From Clostridium vincentii (GTDB taxonomy: Bacteria > Bacillota > Clostridia > Clostridiales > Clostridiaceae), in assembly GCF_002995745.1 (NCBI RefSeq), contig NZ_PVXQ01000029.1:1-44986 (forward strand): a DNA stretch of 44,986 bases, written 5' to 3'. Shown in pieces: positions 16,765 through 26,500 of this stretch (position 1 is the first letter of the stretch; each line of letters opens with the position of its first letter). The notes below the pieces were generated by a model. That model had not been told where the DNA came from, did not search any database, and worked only from the letters and a program-made list of their open reading frames with translations. Made by a program: the position numbers and the translations under genes.

Positions 16765-16793
16765 TGGTGGAAAGCTTTAAAAACTTTCCACCA
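16765..16793 (+). other. Intercistronic hairpin between pilA and pilM
   Basis: A perfect 10-bp stem (TGGTGGAAAG with CTTTCCACCA, loop of 9) follows the pilA stop codon. On this strand it is followed by A7, not T, so it is unlikely to be a simple terminator. It probably stabilises the pilA 3' end or marks an RNA processing site, raising pilin mRNA above the assembly genes. It would overlap an ATG at 16764, which argues against that ATG as the pilM start. Confidence 0.55.
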
Positions 16794-16820
16794 AAAAAAT
16801 CCACAAAAGAGGTGAAGGAA

Positions 16821-18011
16821 TTGTCAGAAAATAAAAAGAAATCGAGTTTTTCAAAATTAAAAAATATAGGAAGTATGGATATAAAAGATATAAAAAGTCT
16901 CTTTAGTAAGGAGTATGTAGTCAAGGACAAAACATCAATTAAAAAGATAAAGGCAAAAGCTGAAAAATCAAGAAATATAATTGCCTTTGATATAGGAACC
17001 AACTCAATAAAAATGGTTGATGGTAAGTTCTACAAGGACAAGCTTTCTATAAATAAATTAATAGAAGTACCAACACCAGAAGGAGCAATAGCAGATGGCC
17101 AAATATTAAATGCTCTTACTCTAAAGGATGAGATAGCCTTTGCTTTAAAGGGAAATGGTATCAGGACAAAGGATGCAATATGTACAACAAATTCATCTCT
17201 AATAATAAATAGAGAAGTAATAATTCCTCAAGTAGAAGAAGAGGAAATGGAGACAGTAATAAGATACGAAATACAACAATATCTACCTATAAATTTAGAT
17301 GATTACATTATTCAATATACGATTTTAGATGAAATATTAAGTGATACAGGAGCTAAATTAAAGCTTAATGTTATTTCCTATCCAAAAAAGATAGCTAATA
17401 ATTATTATGAGCTTTTATTAGAATTAGATTTAAAGCCTTATGCTTTAGATGTTAATTATAATTCAATAAATAAGTTATCCAACTATGGGAAAACGGCTGA
17501 AAATGAAGGGCAATTTATAGGCGGTACTGTTGCTTTTATTGATATGGGAGCGACTTCAATTAATGTTACTATATTTAAAAATGGTAAGTTAGACTTTACT
17601 AGAATAATAAAAGCTGGTGGTTTTAATATAGATTATGCCTTAAGCCAAAGCTTAGATATGTCAGTAAAAGCAACAGAATCACAAAAAATAAACAAAGGGA
17701 ATTTAGAAAATATAGAAGAAAATGATACTTTGAATTTAACTATAAGAGATGCTGTGGATGAACTTATAGAAGAGATAGAGAGGCTTTTACAATTCTATAG
17801 TAATAAATCTGCAGGAAGTATTATAGAAAAAGTATTTATATATGGCGGAACTTCAAATATTAAAGGATTAGATCTATATATGGCAGAAAAGTTAAATAAA
17901 AATGTAATAAGTGTAAGTAAATTAGATAATGTTGATATATCTACAAAGAATACAGATGATGAACCTATTTGCGAGTATTTAAACGCAATAGGATCTATCA
18001 TAAGGCTATAG
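16821..18011 (+). CDS. pilM: Type IV pilus assembly protein PilM
   Basis: An actin-like ATPase-fold protein of about 396 residues, the cytoplasmic member of the PilMNO alignment complex. The phosphate-1 motif is FDIGTNSIK, the phosphate-2 motif AFIDMGATSINV and the adenosine motif IYGGTSNIKG. A lysine-rich N-terminus of about 50 residues precedes the actin fold, longer than usual. I chose TTG 16821, with GAGGTG 6 bp upstream, over ATG 16764 in the same frame, which lies in a hairpin and has no ribosome binding site; the latter would add 19 residues. PilN follows 10 bp later. Confidence 0.9.
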   Translation: MSENKKKSSFSKLKNIGSMDIKDIKSLFSKEYVVKDKTSIKKIKAKAEKSRNIIAFDIGTNSIKMVDGKFYKDKLSINKLIEVPTPEGAIADGQILNALTLKDEIAFALKGNGIRTKDAICTTNSSLIINREVIIPQVEEEEMETVIRYEIQQYLPINLDDYIIQYTILDEILSDTGAKLKLNVISYPKKIANNYYELLLELDLKPYALDVNYNSINKLSNYGKTAENEGQFIGGTVAFIDMGATSINVTIFKNGKLDFTRIIKAGGFNIDYALSQSLDMSVKATESQKINKGNLENIEENDTLNLTIRDAVDELIEEIERLLQFYSNKSAGSIIEKVFIYGGTSNIKGLDLYMAEKLNKNVISVSKLDNVDISTKNTDDEPICEYLNAIGSIIRL

Positions 18012-18021
18012 GGGGTCTGAT

Positions 18022-18570
18022 ATGAAAAGAGATATGAACTTTTTTAGTACTTCTCAAGGGATAAAAAAAGAAGCCAAGGATAAAAAAATATACATTTACT
18101 CCTTAGTTGTTTTTTTAGCTATAGTCATAATTGGAACCTTAGCGTGGAATTCTATTAATTTACATTTAACAGGAAAAGAAATAGATGACTACACTGCCAA
18201 ACTTGAAGCTACGGATATTCAACAAAAATTAACTGAATTTAAAGAGGCAACTATTAAAACTAATGCTTTAAATAAATATGAATCAGACCTTAAAATCATT
18301 GCTGAAGCTGTGGATAGTAAGGATGTTGTTAATACAAAATTGCTTAATGAAATAAGTTCAACATTACCTACAGAAGTTTCATTTGATACCATAAGTATCA
18401 CGAATTCAGTAATTACAATGCAAGCTAAGGCTAGCAATAGAACATCTATTGGGGAAATTGAGCATAATTTAAAAGAATTAGCTTTTATTCAAGATGTGTA
18501 TATTGGAGGTATTGCAGGGGATACAGAGTATACCTTTGACTTAAAATGTACTTTAAAGGATGTGGATTAA
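18022..18570 (+). CDS. pilN: Type IV pilus assembly protein PilN
   Basis: A 182-residue bitopic membrane protein. The cytoplasmic N-terminus starts MKRDMNFF, like the short PilN segment that docks into PilM. One transmembrane helix (about 26-46) is followed by a coiled coil (about 50-100) and a small ferredoxin-like domain. Identification rests on this layout and on position between pilM and pilO. RBS is GGGGG. Confidence 0.88.
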   Translation: MKRDMNFFSTSQGIKKEAKDKKIYIYSLVVFLAIVIIGTLAWNSINLHLTGKEIDDYTAKLEATDIQQKLTEFKEATIKTNALNKYESDLKIIAEAVDSKDVVNTKLLNEISSTLPTEVSFDTISITNSVITMQAKASNRTSIGEIEHNLKELAFIQDVYIGGIAGDTEYTFDLKCTLKDVD

Positions 18571-18571
18571 T

Positions 18572-19789
18572 ATGAAGATAAGTAAAAGAGAAAAATATTT
18601 ATTGGGAATATTAGCTACAGTTTTAATCTGTTTTGGGTATTATAATTTTATTTTTAGCAAGCAAGTTGATAAGCTTACAGAAAAAAGAGCAGCAAGAGAT
18701 GCAATAGTAGCTGAATACGATCAAGCTATACAAGATATAAGTACTTTAGAGAAAAAGAAAGAAAAAGTAGAAACATTGACTTCAACTATAGCGGAGAAAA
18801 CCTTAATGTTCTATCCAACAATTATGCAAGAAAATACTATTTTAGAAATAGATAAATTTATAAATGATAGTGAGTTAAAGGCAAATTTAGCATTTAATCC
18901 GATAGAAGTAATCGCATTAGAAGAATTAACTGCTGATAATGAGATACAACCAGAAAGCTCTCTTAAGCAGTATACAGACCAAGGTGCCACTAGTGCAACT
19001 ACTGAAACTAGTAGCGTAGAAGCAACTAGTACATCGGCAGTAACTACTGGACCAACTTGTGAAAATTTTAAGATAGCCATTAATTTTACAGGTAGTTATG
19101 ATAAATTAAAGAAATTTATACTTTCCTTAGAGGAATATAATAAAAAGATTGTTATTACAGCAATGACAACCTCAGCTAAATCTGAGAGTGAAATTACAGG
19201 GACATTAAATCTTGAAATCTTTGGAATTCCAAAGATAACTGATCAAGATAGTGAATATTTAACTTGGACTTTAGATAATGTTTATGGTAAAGAAGTCTTA
19301 TTTAGTAAAGGTAGTGCAAATGGAGCATTTAACTCAACTATTGAGGAGCAAAATACAGAATCTAATGTGAATGATTTTTCTATGATGCTTAGATCACCAA
19401 CTTCAGAACTACCTACTTTAACTCTTGGAAAAGCCAATGATACATCAAGAGAGACTTATGTATATGAGGACAATTCTAAGGTTGAAGAAGTTACAGTAGA
19501 GTTCCAAGAAGAAAATGGAGAGCTGTATTATAAATATAATACTTCTTCTAGTTTTTATCCTAGTGATAATTCAAGCACAGGGAAAAAATTCACTCTTAAT
19601 TCTACTAATATAGGATTTGAAATAACAAGTGAAGCAAGATTAGGCGATGATGATAATTCAAGCGTTAAGTTAAAGATTATTAATAATACAACTAAGGAGG
19701 TTAACATTACTGTAAATGATGATGATACCGCAAATCCACGGGTTTCAGTTTCCAGTGAGGGCGGTACAGTTAATGTTACTAATAAGTAG
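18572..19789 (+). CDS. pilO: PilO-like pilus assembly protein with C-terminal extension
   Basis: A 405-residue bitopic protein. Residues 1 to about 205 have the PilO plan: a short cytoplasmic tail, one transmembrane helix (about 6-27), a coiled coil (about 30-80) and a ferredoxin-like domain. A Ser/Thr-rich linker (about 130-160) interrupts it. The last 180 or so residues are an extra, mostly polar, beta-prone region not found in standard PilO, which is about 200 residues long. I do not recognise it. The start was set at ATG 18572, one base after the pilN stop; an in-frame ATG four codons earlier overlaps its own AAAGGA and pilN. Confidence 0.82.
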   Translation: MKISKREKYLLGILATVLICFGYYNFIFSKQVDKLTEKRAARDAIVAEYDQAIQDISTLEKKKEKVETLTSTIAEKTLMFYPTIMQENTILEIDKFINDSELKANLAFNPIEVIALEELTADNEIQPESSLKQYTDQGATSATTETSSVEATSTSAVTTGPTCENFKIAINFTGSYDKLKKFILSLEEYNKKIVITAMTTSAKSESEITGTLNLEIFGIPKITDQDSEYLTWTLDNVYGKEVLFSKGSANGAFNSTIEEQNTESNVNDFSMMLRSPTSELPTLTLGKANDTSRETYVYEDNSKVEEVTVEFQEENGELYYKYNTSSSFYPSDNSSTGKKFTLNSTNIGFEITSEARLGDDDNSSVKLKIINNTTKEVNITVNDDDTANPRVSVSSEGGTVNVTNK

Positions 19790-19798
19790 GTGTTAAAT

Positions 19799-20734
19799 GT
19801 GAAACAAAAAAAGAAGGCAAAGGGCGTAACTTTAATTGAGGTAATCATGAGCGTTGCACTTATAGCCATATTAATAGTTCCATTGTCTAATGTTGTATTA
19901 GCAGCATTTCAAACCAATAAAAATGGCGAGATTAAGCAAAAGGCTAGTTTTGTAGGGCAGAAGGTATTAGAAGAGATGGAAGCTTATGATGAATTAAAAT
20001 TAGAAGATGACGGAACTAATAAATATTTTGAGTTATTAGATGGAGATATAACTAAAGCTGAAGATAACATAACTAAAGATACAGCGGTAGCTAATAAATA
20101 TAATGGGTCCATTAGTAGAAATTATTTAGGAAAAAAGTTTACTGTAGATGTAATTATGGAAAGAGACACTAATTTCAATTATGATAGCAGTTCACAAAAT
20201 ACCGATAATGTTTATGATCTTTCATATAAGTTATCAGAGACCGGTAGTGGTGTTAGAATACAAAAGATGATAAGCCAAGGAGCAGAAGATCCAAAATCAT
20301 TTGATTTAAATAATTTAACTCTTAAAATTGATGGAACAAGCACTGTTGGAACAAGCAAGGTCAATATATTTGAAAAAGGTAAAAGTACTGATGTGCTTTT
20401 TGAGCATACAGCAACCGGTGATTTAGACAAAGGAATATCCATACAACTTGATAAAACTTTTTCTAGTAATTTAAATGTAGAAGTAGATGCAGCAATTACT
20501 GGTACTACATTTATTTATATAATTAAGGATAAGGATTGCACTGGAAATGTTAATGTGACTTCTACGGCAGGAAATATCAAAGTAAATAGATATATGAATA
20601 TAAATGAGGGAGAAAGTATAGCGGACTTATATAATATTAATGTGAAGGTTGAGGGTACGTTATATAAAGGAAAAGAAATTGTTACTGAAGTTTTATTCGA
20701 AGGAAGTACTAAAAAGAATATTAAATTTAAATAG
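19799..20734 (+). CDS. Minor prepilin (PilV/PulG-like)
   Basis: A 311-residue prepilin-like protein. The leader is short and basic (8 residues), then G9 followed by VTLIEV, so PilD would cleave at G9/V10 and leave E5 (E14 of the precursor). The hydrophobic helix runs to about residue 35. The head domain is large and acidic, longer than typical minor pilins. The start was set at GTG 19799, with AGGTG 6 bp upstream; a GTG three codons earlier overlaps that ribosome binding site. It probably belongs to the initiation or tip complex of the pilus. Confidence 0.85.
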   Translation: MKQKKKAKGVTLIEVIMSVALIAILIVPLSNVVLAAFQTNKNGEIKQKASFVGQKVLEEMEAYDELKLEDDGTNKYFELLDGDITKAEDNITKDTAVANKYNGSISRNYLGKKFTVDVIMERDTNFNYDSSSQNTDNVYDLSYKLSETGSGVRIQKMISQGAEDPKSFDLNNLTLKIDGTSTVGTSKVNIFEKGKSTDVLFEHTATGDLDKGISIQLDKTFSSNLNVEVDAAITGTTFIYIIKDKDCTGNVNVTSTAGNIKVNRYMNINEGESIADLYNINVKVEGTLYKGKEIVTEVLFEGSTKKNIKFK

Positions 20735-20764
20735 TATAAGTATCTAGGATAAGAGGTGAGAGAT

Positions 20765-22888
20765 ATGAGAAAAAGAAAAAAGGGGTCAAGTTTTGTAATT
20801 GTTTTAGCTATAACATCAATGATTTTTGTAGTTGGGGCAAGTGTACTTGCCATGGTGGCTTCTGATTATAAGAATAGAATTAATGAGAGCAAAAAAGTAC
20901 AAAATTTATATGAGGCTGATTCAGGCTTAGATATAGTATATAACCTAATTATGAAAAATTCAGAGGCTGCAATTATAGAAGCAAATACCGTTGTAGAGAA
21001 ACTGGATACTACAGATGAAGGTAAAAGTGAAAAATTTAAGGATGAATTTATGAAGTTCTTAGGAATTATAAGTATTCCTGAGGAAAATATACTAAATATT
21101 ACTGAATCAGATGCCCCACTAGCTCAAAGTATAGCTGGATTTAAGTACAAACAAAAAGGTACTGGAGGTAATTGGCTCTGGGCTAGTATTACCCCACCTG
21201 AAGCAACTGTTGAACTAACATCCTATGTGTATGATAATACTGTAGATAATAAATCAATTACAATAGGAGTTAGATCAACATTTGCAAGTGCTGGAGATAC
21301 TAATAAAAAAACTGTTCAGACTACTTTTACTGTAAAAGCTCCAGATTATACAGATTCCAATATCAATATATATCCAGTATACGACAAAAAAATTATTACA
21401 GCTGATGGAGATTTATCAATAGATGCGAACTTACCAGCAGTTGTAGATTCAACAACTGGTGAGCCAATAAATAATTTAACTAAGATTGAAGGAGATGTTT
21501 GGGTTCAAGGAAAGGGAGTAACAACTAATAATTCTGAAGATGCCTTTAATAAATACACAGGTGGTATTACCTTAACAAATTCAGTAATGAATCTAACAGG
21601 AAATATGTATACAGATAGGTCTTTAAGTATAGATAATAATGCACAAGCAAAAATAACTGGTAATGTATATGGTGTAAATGCTTATTTAGGACATGAAAGT
21701 GGGACTGGTACTAATAAATTAGAGATAGTTGGAGATTTAATTACTGATAATGATTTAACATTGAATGCCACAAATGGACGAGCTCTAATGACTAATTTTT
21801 ATGGTATAAATGACAAAAATATTTCAAATATCACAGATGCAGATATAGATACAGATAATGATATAAAAATAGCTGCAAGGAACTCAAGTAGTATTATAAT
21901 AAATAAGGAAAATGGGAATTCATTAAAGATTGATGATAAAGCATATATAATGGGAGTTGCCTATTTAGATACACAAGAAAAGTATCAAACTGGTGAATCT
22001 ATAGCTGTTAAGGGGAATTATTTGGCTTACACTTATTTGTTGCCAAATTATCCCAATGAAGTTGAGCTTAAGTATTATAATCCATTGCAACTAATATCTA
22101 AAATAGATGGTACTGATGCAACCCTTGAACAAAAAGCTGATTATTTTGATGAATACTATGCAACTGCCGGCAATGATGTAAATACAAGTGAAATTGAAAT
22201 TGGCCAGGTAATTGCAACAGGTACTTACGTTAATACCACTACCAATACTACAGCAATAGTACCTTCAGTTATGGAAGTAAATGCTGCTATGGATTCAAAG
22301 CGTGAAGATTTTGCAACTAATGTACTGTGCATGGGTGATATTAATGGTGTTATAAATGATGATTTGCTAAATAGATCGGATATATATACTAGAGGTGTAC
22401 AGCAAAAGACTGTAGGCAGTCAAATAAATTTTGATGCAATACCTAGCATTGATATATCCAGTACATCAGCAAAAATAATAAAAAGTGCTGACGATGTGAC
22501 AGTAGACGGGAATACTATAAGTTACAATAGTAAAAACGAAAATTTCAATAGTGATACAAATCTTTTAATATTTACAACAGGTAAAGTAATTATAAAAGGT
22601 AACACAAATATGAAATCCCTAATAATTGCGGAGAATGGCATAGATATAAGTGGGAATTTAGAGTTCACTGGAAATATAATCACTGCTGGAGATATTAAAA
22701 TAACAGGCAGTGATGTGAAAAACTTAACTTATGATGCTGATTTTACAAGGGAAGTTATAGCATCTAATTATAAAATATTTTCAAATGTATTTGTTGGTTC
22801 TCCAAAAAATGAATCTGTAAATATGGGAACAAACATGTATAACGTAGAGGATTGTATAACTAAAGGGACTTGGAGGATTTTAAAGTAA
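20765..22888 (+). CDS. Large PilX-like pilus protein
   Basis: A 707-residue protein whose N-terminus (KGSSFVIVLAITSMIFVVG, from about residue 6) resembles PilX or GspK: a short basic leader and hydrophobic helix without the E5 glutamate. A QNLYEADSGLD segment (about 46-56) is typical of PilX-like proteins. From about residue 180 it becomes rich in Asn, Thr, Gly and Asp, with repeated short beta strands (for example LTGNMYTDRSLSI, ITGNVYG, IVGDLITDNDLTL, IIKGNTNMKSLII), which suggests a parallel beta-helix. PilX proteins are normally below 250 residues. The start was set at ATG 20765, 6 bp after GAGGTG. Confidence 0.8.
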   Translation: MRKRKKGSSFVIVLAITSMIFVVGASVLAMVASDYKNRINESKKVQNLYEADSGLDIVYNLIMKNSEAAIIEANTVVEKLDTTDEGKSEKFKDEFMKFLGIISIPEENILNITESDAPLAQSIAGFKYKQKGTGGNWLWASITPPEATVELTSYVYDNTVDNKSITIGVRSTFASAGDTNKKTVQTTFTVKAPDYTDSNINIYPVYDKKIITADGDLSIDANLPAVVDSTTGEPINNLTKIEGDVWVQGKGVTTNNSEDAFNKYTGGITLTNSVMNLTGNMYTDRSLSIDNNAQAKITGNVYGVNAYLGHESGTGTNKLEIVGDLITDNDLTLNATNGRALMTNFYGINDKNISNITDADIDTDNDIKIAARNSSSIIINKENGNSLKIDDKAYIMGVAYLDTQEKYQTGESIAVKGNYLAYTYLLPNYPNEVELKYYNPLQLISKIDGTDATLEQKADYFDEYYATAGNDVNTSEIEIGQVIATGTYVNTTTNTTAIVPSVMEVNAAMDSKREDFATNVLCMGDINGVINDDLLNRSDIYTRGVQQKTVGSQINFDAIPSIDISSTSAKIIKSADDVTVDGNTISYNSKNENFNSDTNLLIFTTGKVIIKGNTNMKSLIIAENGIDISGNLEFTGNIITAGDIKITGSDVKNLTYDADFTREVIASNYKIFSNVFVGSPKNESVNMGTNMYNVEDCITKGTWRILK

Positions 22889-22900
22889 AGAGGGTGTATT

Positions 22901-23470
22901 ATGAAAGATAAGACTAAAGGATTTACTTTAATAGAATTAATGATAACCCTAGCAATAACAGTTATTGTATTAGGGGTAATATATACCTTCTCTTTTACTA
23001 GTCAGAAAATATTATCAAGTACTGAGATAAATGCAGTGTTGCAGGATGAGGGGCGGGATATAGAAAATAGCCTAGTAGATATTGGAATGCAAGCTAAGGG
23101 GATAGAGAAAATTAATAATCAAGATCCGTTAACTACAAATAAATATTCAACTTTAATTTCAACTTCAAATAGATTGTCAATAAGTAAAATAAGTATGATA
23201 TATCATGATGATTCTATCTATACTTTTGAACTAATTGGAACTGAACTTACTTTAGTTAAAGGGACTGGTAGCGCAAAGATTCTATCAAAAAATATAAAAC
23301 AAATACAAATTAAGCCTTTAGATTACAATAATGTTGATAAACATACTTCTTATGTTGCCAATGCTCCAGGAATAGAAGTATCAATAACATTGTATAAAAA
23401 AGAGGGACTTAGTGAAATAACTTATCCAATAAGCACTATTTTGAAGTTTAGAAATAAAGGTATAACATAA
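22901..23470 (+). CDS. Minor prepilin (PilW-like)
   Basis: A 189-residue prepilin. The six-residue basic leader ends at G7 and is followed by FTLIELMITLAITVIVLG, so cleavage at G7/F8 leaves E5 (E12 of the precursor). The head contains no Cys. It starts 12 bp after the PilX-like gene. A PilV-PilX-PilW order is typical of minor pilin cassettes that prime assembly and sit at the pilus tip. Confidence 0.87.
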   Translation: MKDKTKGFTLIELMITLAITVIVLGVIYTFSFTSQKILSSTEINAVLQDEGRDIENSLVDIGMQAKGIEKINNQDPLTTNKYSTLISTSNRLSISKISMIYHDDSIYTFELIGTELTLVKGTGSAKILSKNIKQIQIKPLDYNNVDKHTSYVANAPGIEVSITLYKKEGLSEITYPISTILKFRNKGIT

Positions 23471-23488
23471 GAGTAAGAGGTATCAAAA

Positions 23489-23557
23489 GTGAAATTAATA
23501 TTATTAGGCAATGTTCTTGTCATAGGAAAGAAAGGAGATGAGAAGGGTGAAATTTAA
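23489..23557 (+). CDS. Possible 22-aa ORF overlapping the VWA gene start
   Basis: GTG 23489 opens a 22-codon frame (MKLILLGNVLVIGKKGDEKGE...) with AGGT about 7 bp upstream, ending at TAA 23555. It runs through the ribosome binding site and first codons of the VWA gene in another frame, so its translation could open or couple that start. It could equally be chance. Confidence 0.25.
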   Translation: MKLILLGNVLVIGKKGDEKGEI

Positions 23558-26500
23558 TTGGAAATGGTTTAATGAAAAATATAATAAACATAAAAAAAGA
23601 AATACAATTATATTTGTTTTTTGCTTTCTTATATTATTACAGATAGTAATTGGGATTCCAAAAGTATTTGCCGTAGTTGATGGAGAGCCTGAAATAGCCG
23701 TAACATTAAATACAGCCACTCCAAATCCAGCTAAGGCAAGCGATGAAATCACGGTAAATTACAAAATTACCCCAACCAAAGAGTTTACACGTGATACTAA
23801 AACTGATAACACAGATGACAAGGAAGTAGTATTCCTTCTAGATAAGTCTAGATCTATGACACAATCCGATAAAATAAAAAATGGTCTAGTTAATGAGATG
23901 GTTAACGCTTTAATAAAGGATAATAATATATCTAAAGTCAATTTTACAACAATAAGTTATAATGAAAATGTGAAAGTAAATGAAGTAGATCCTAATGCAA
24001 AAGATAATAATGGAGCAGCAATAAATTATAAAGAAGCAGTTGGGAACAGTGTGAAAAATATTTTAGGTGAAGCCAATTCAACAAAAGATACTAGAAATTT
24101 AGGGGATGCAATTAATGAAGCTGTTAAGTTTTTTAATAAAAATGATGAAAAGGATTCAATAAAAAATATTATTATAATTTCTGAAGGAGAGCCAAGTGAC
24201 CAAATTCCTATTATTGATACAAATCAATATAATGTAATCACTTTAGCACTAAATAAAACAAGTAGTTATGTTAATGATTATTCAAAATTAAAAGAATGGC
24301 ATAAAGCTTTAGGTGGAAGTGAAGAAAATTACTTTGTAAGTTCAGCAGCTGAATCTCATAATGATATTAATAGCAATACTAGTACAAGTGGGAGTGATAA
24401 CGGGGAGATTTGTAAAAAGATAGCTACAAGATTAGATGACATTAATTATAAATCATATAGTCTGAAGGGTGTTAAACTAAACTTTGATTTGGGTGGAAAT
24501 TTTGAACCTGCAAATGGGTTAACATATAGTACAGATAATAAGGATATATGTGCCATAGATTTGCCTAGTATTCGTTATATGCCTACTAGTAGCACAGGAG
24601 GAAAGAGTAAGTATGAATATGAAGGTGAAGATTTTGAGGTTTCGTTCAAAATAAAACCTAAGCAAGGAAAAGCAGGAGAATTAAAGTTTGCAACTAATGG
24701 TGATAGTCTTAAAAATTATATATCGTATTATATTAACTTAGATAATCCGGTACTCAATAATCCTATAGAGACACCTACTATAAATGTTCTTAAACCTAAT
24801 ATAAATATTTTAGAAATAGAACCAGCAAATAGCTTTAAAATCACCAATAATGTTGTAAATGCAAATACAAAAATAACAACAGGTATTGAGTCAACAGTAG
24901 AGCTTAGCAATGCAAAAGTTACAATAGAACATATAACAATGGCTGAATTTATTGGTAAAACTGATAAGTTGAATGGTAAATATGATGTTATAGTAATTGG
25001 TAGATTTGTTGATAATACAAGTTTAAATGATGGTAACTACAATTTTAATGATTATAATAAGAAGGATAATGATATAACTGATCGTAAGGCTATTGAAATT
25101 GAAGATTTTATAAAATCTGGACAAGTAGTGTATACAGATAGTGGTATTATAAATTGTAATGTAGATACAAAGTTATATAAACATTACAACGCTACGAATG
25201 GAACATCGAATCAGAACACTTCTAATTTAATAAATGAAAATCCAGTTACAGCATTAAGCGTGGATAATATAGTTACTGCATATATGAATAGAGAAGATAA
25301 ATATAAAGGATTAACTATAAATTCAATAAATCCAGAAGGGGACACTCCTTATACTGAACAAAATCAGAATGATGTGGGCTCTAGAGAAAAAAGAAAAATG
25401 ATCTTTGAAGTAAGTTCTCCTGATGCATTAAATGAAGAAGTTACAGTGAATTTATATTTGGATATAAACGGAGATGGGTTGTTTAAAGAAGAAGAAATAG
25501 TAAAAGCAGTTGAAAATATAAATCTAGACAATGGAAGTATATCACTAAAATATGATATGTATGGAGAGTATCCACTATTTTTAGGATATCTAGATTGGAA
25601 GTTAGAAGTTGTAAGAGATAATAATATTAGATCATATACAAATGGTTCAGTTATCTTTAGGAAATTATTAGATGAAAATCCAATACCGATTAATGTATTG
25701 CAAATAGATACAAGCAATACAACGGCGCTTTCATCTAATGGAAAGAATGCATATTTAGATTTAAAAAACAATACAAAATTTCAAAACCTTGTAACAGACA
25801 CTAATAAAAAAGGATATAAAATGACTATTACAAGGAAAAGTATAACAGAAATTAATGCAATAACTGCAAATTCACCAGATAATGGTCCATCCATATTGAA
25901 TGGTCAGTATACTATGATTATTATTGGTTTTAAGGATTCTTTTCCAGCAGAAAACTTTACGGAGAACTCCTTAAAAGAAATAGAGAAATTTGGGAAAACA
26001 GGACAAGGGATAATGTTTACTCATGATACTATTTGGTATACAGGAGGAATAATAAATACATCTACAAGTTCTAAATATAGCATAATACGAATGTTTCAAG
26101 ACTATATTGGTCAATCTAGATATAACAATGCTCAGAATAAAAACAAAGATTTACAAGAGAATGTGATTACTCACGATAATGATAAACCAACGATTACTGA
26201 TAAGTACAAGGAAGGAGCGACTACTTGGAGTATAGGTAATGTAAATACCAGTGAGAGTAAAATAGTATATAATACAAATAAAGCACTAATTACAAATTAC
26301 CCCTATGATTTAGGGGATACTATAGAGGTTAGAAGAACTCATGGTCAGTATTTACAATTGAATTTGGAAGATGAGAATGTAGTGCCTTGGTTTAATTTAA
26401 CTAATAATAATGGGAGTACAAATACGAGCAGTAATATAAATCAATATGATGTTAGAAATAATTATTATACTTATTCTAGAGGAAATATTACATTCTCAGG

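Noticed and set aside
25364..25771. 135-codon minus-strand open frame
   Set aside because: A shadow of the VWA-domain gene with no recognisable protein features.
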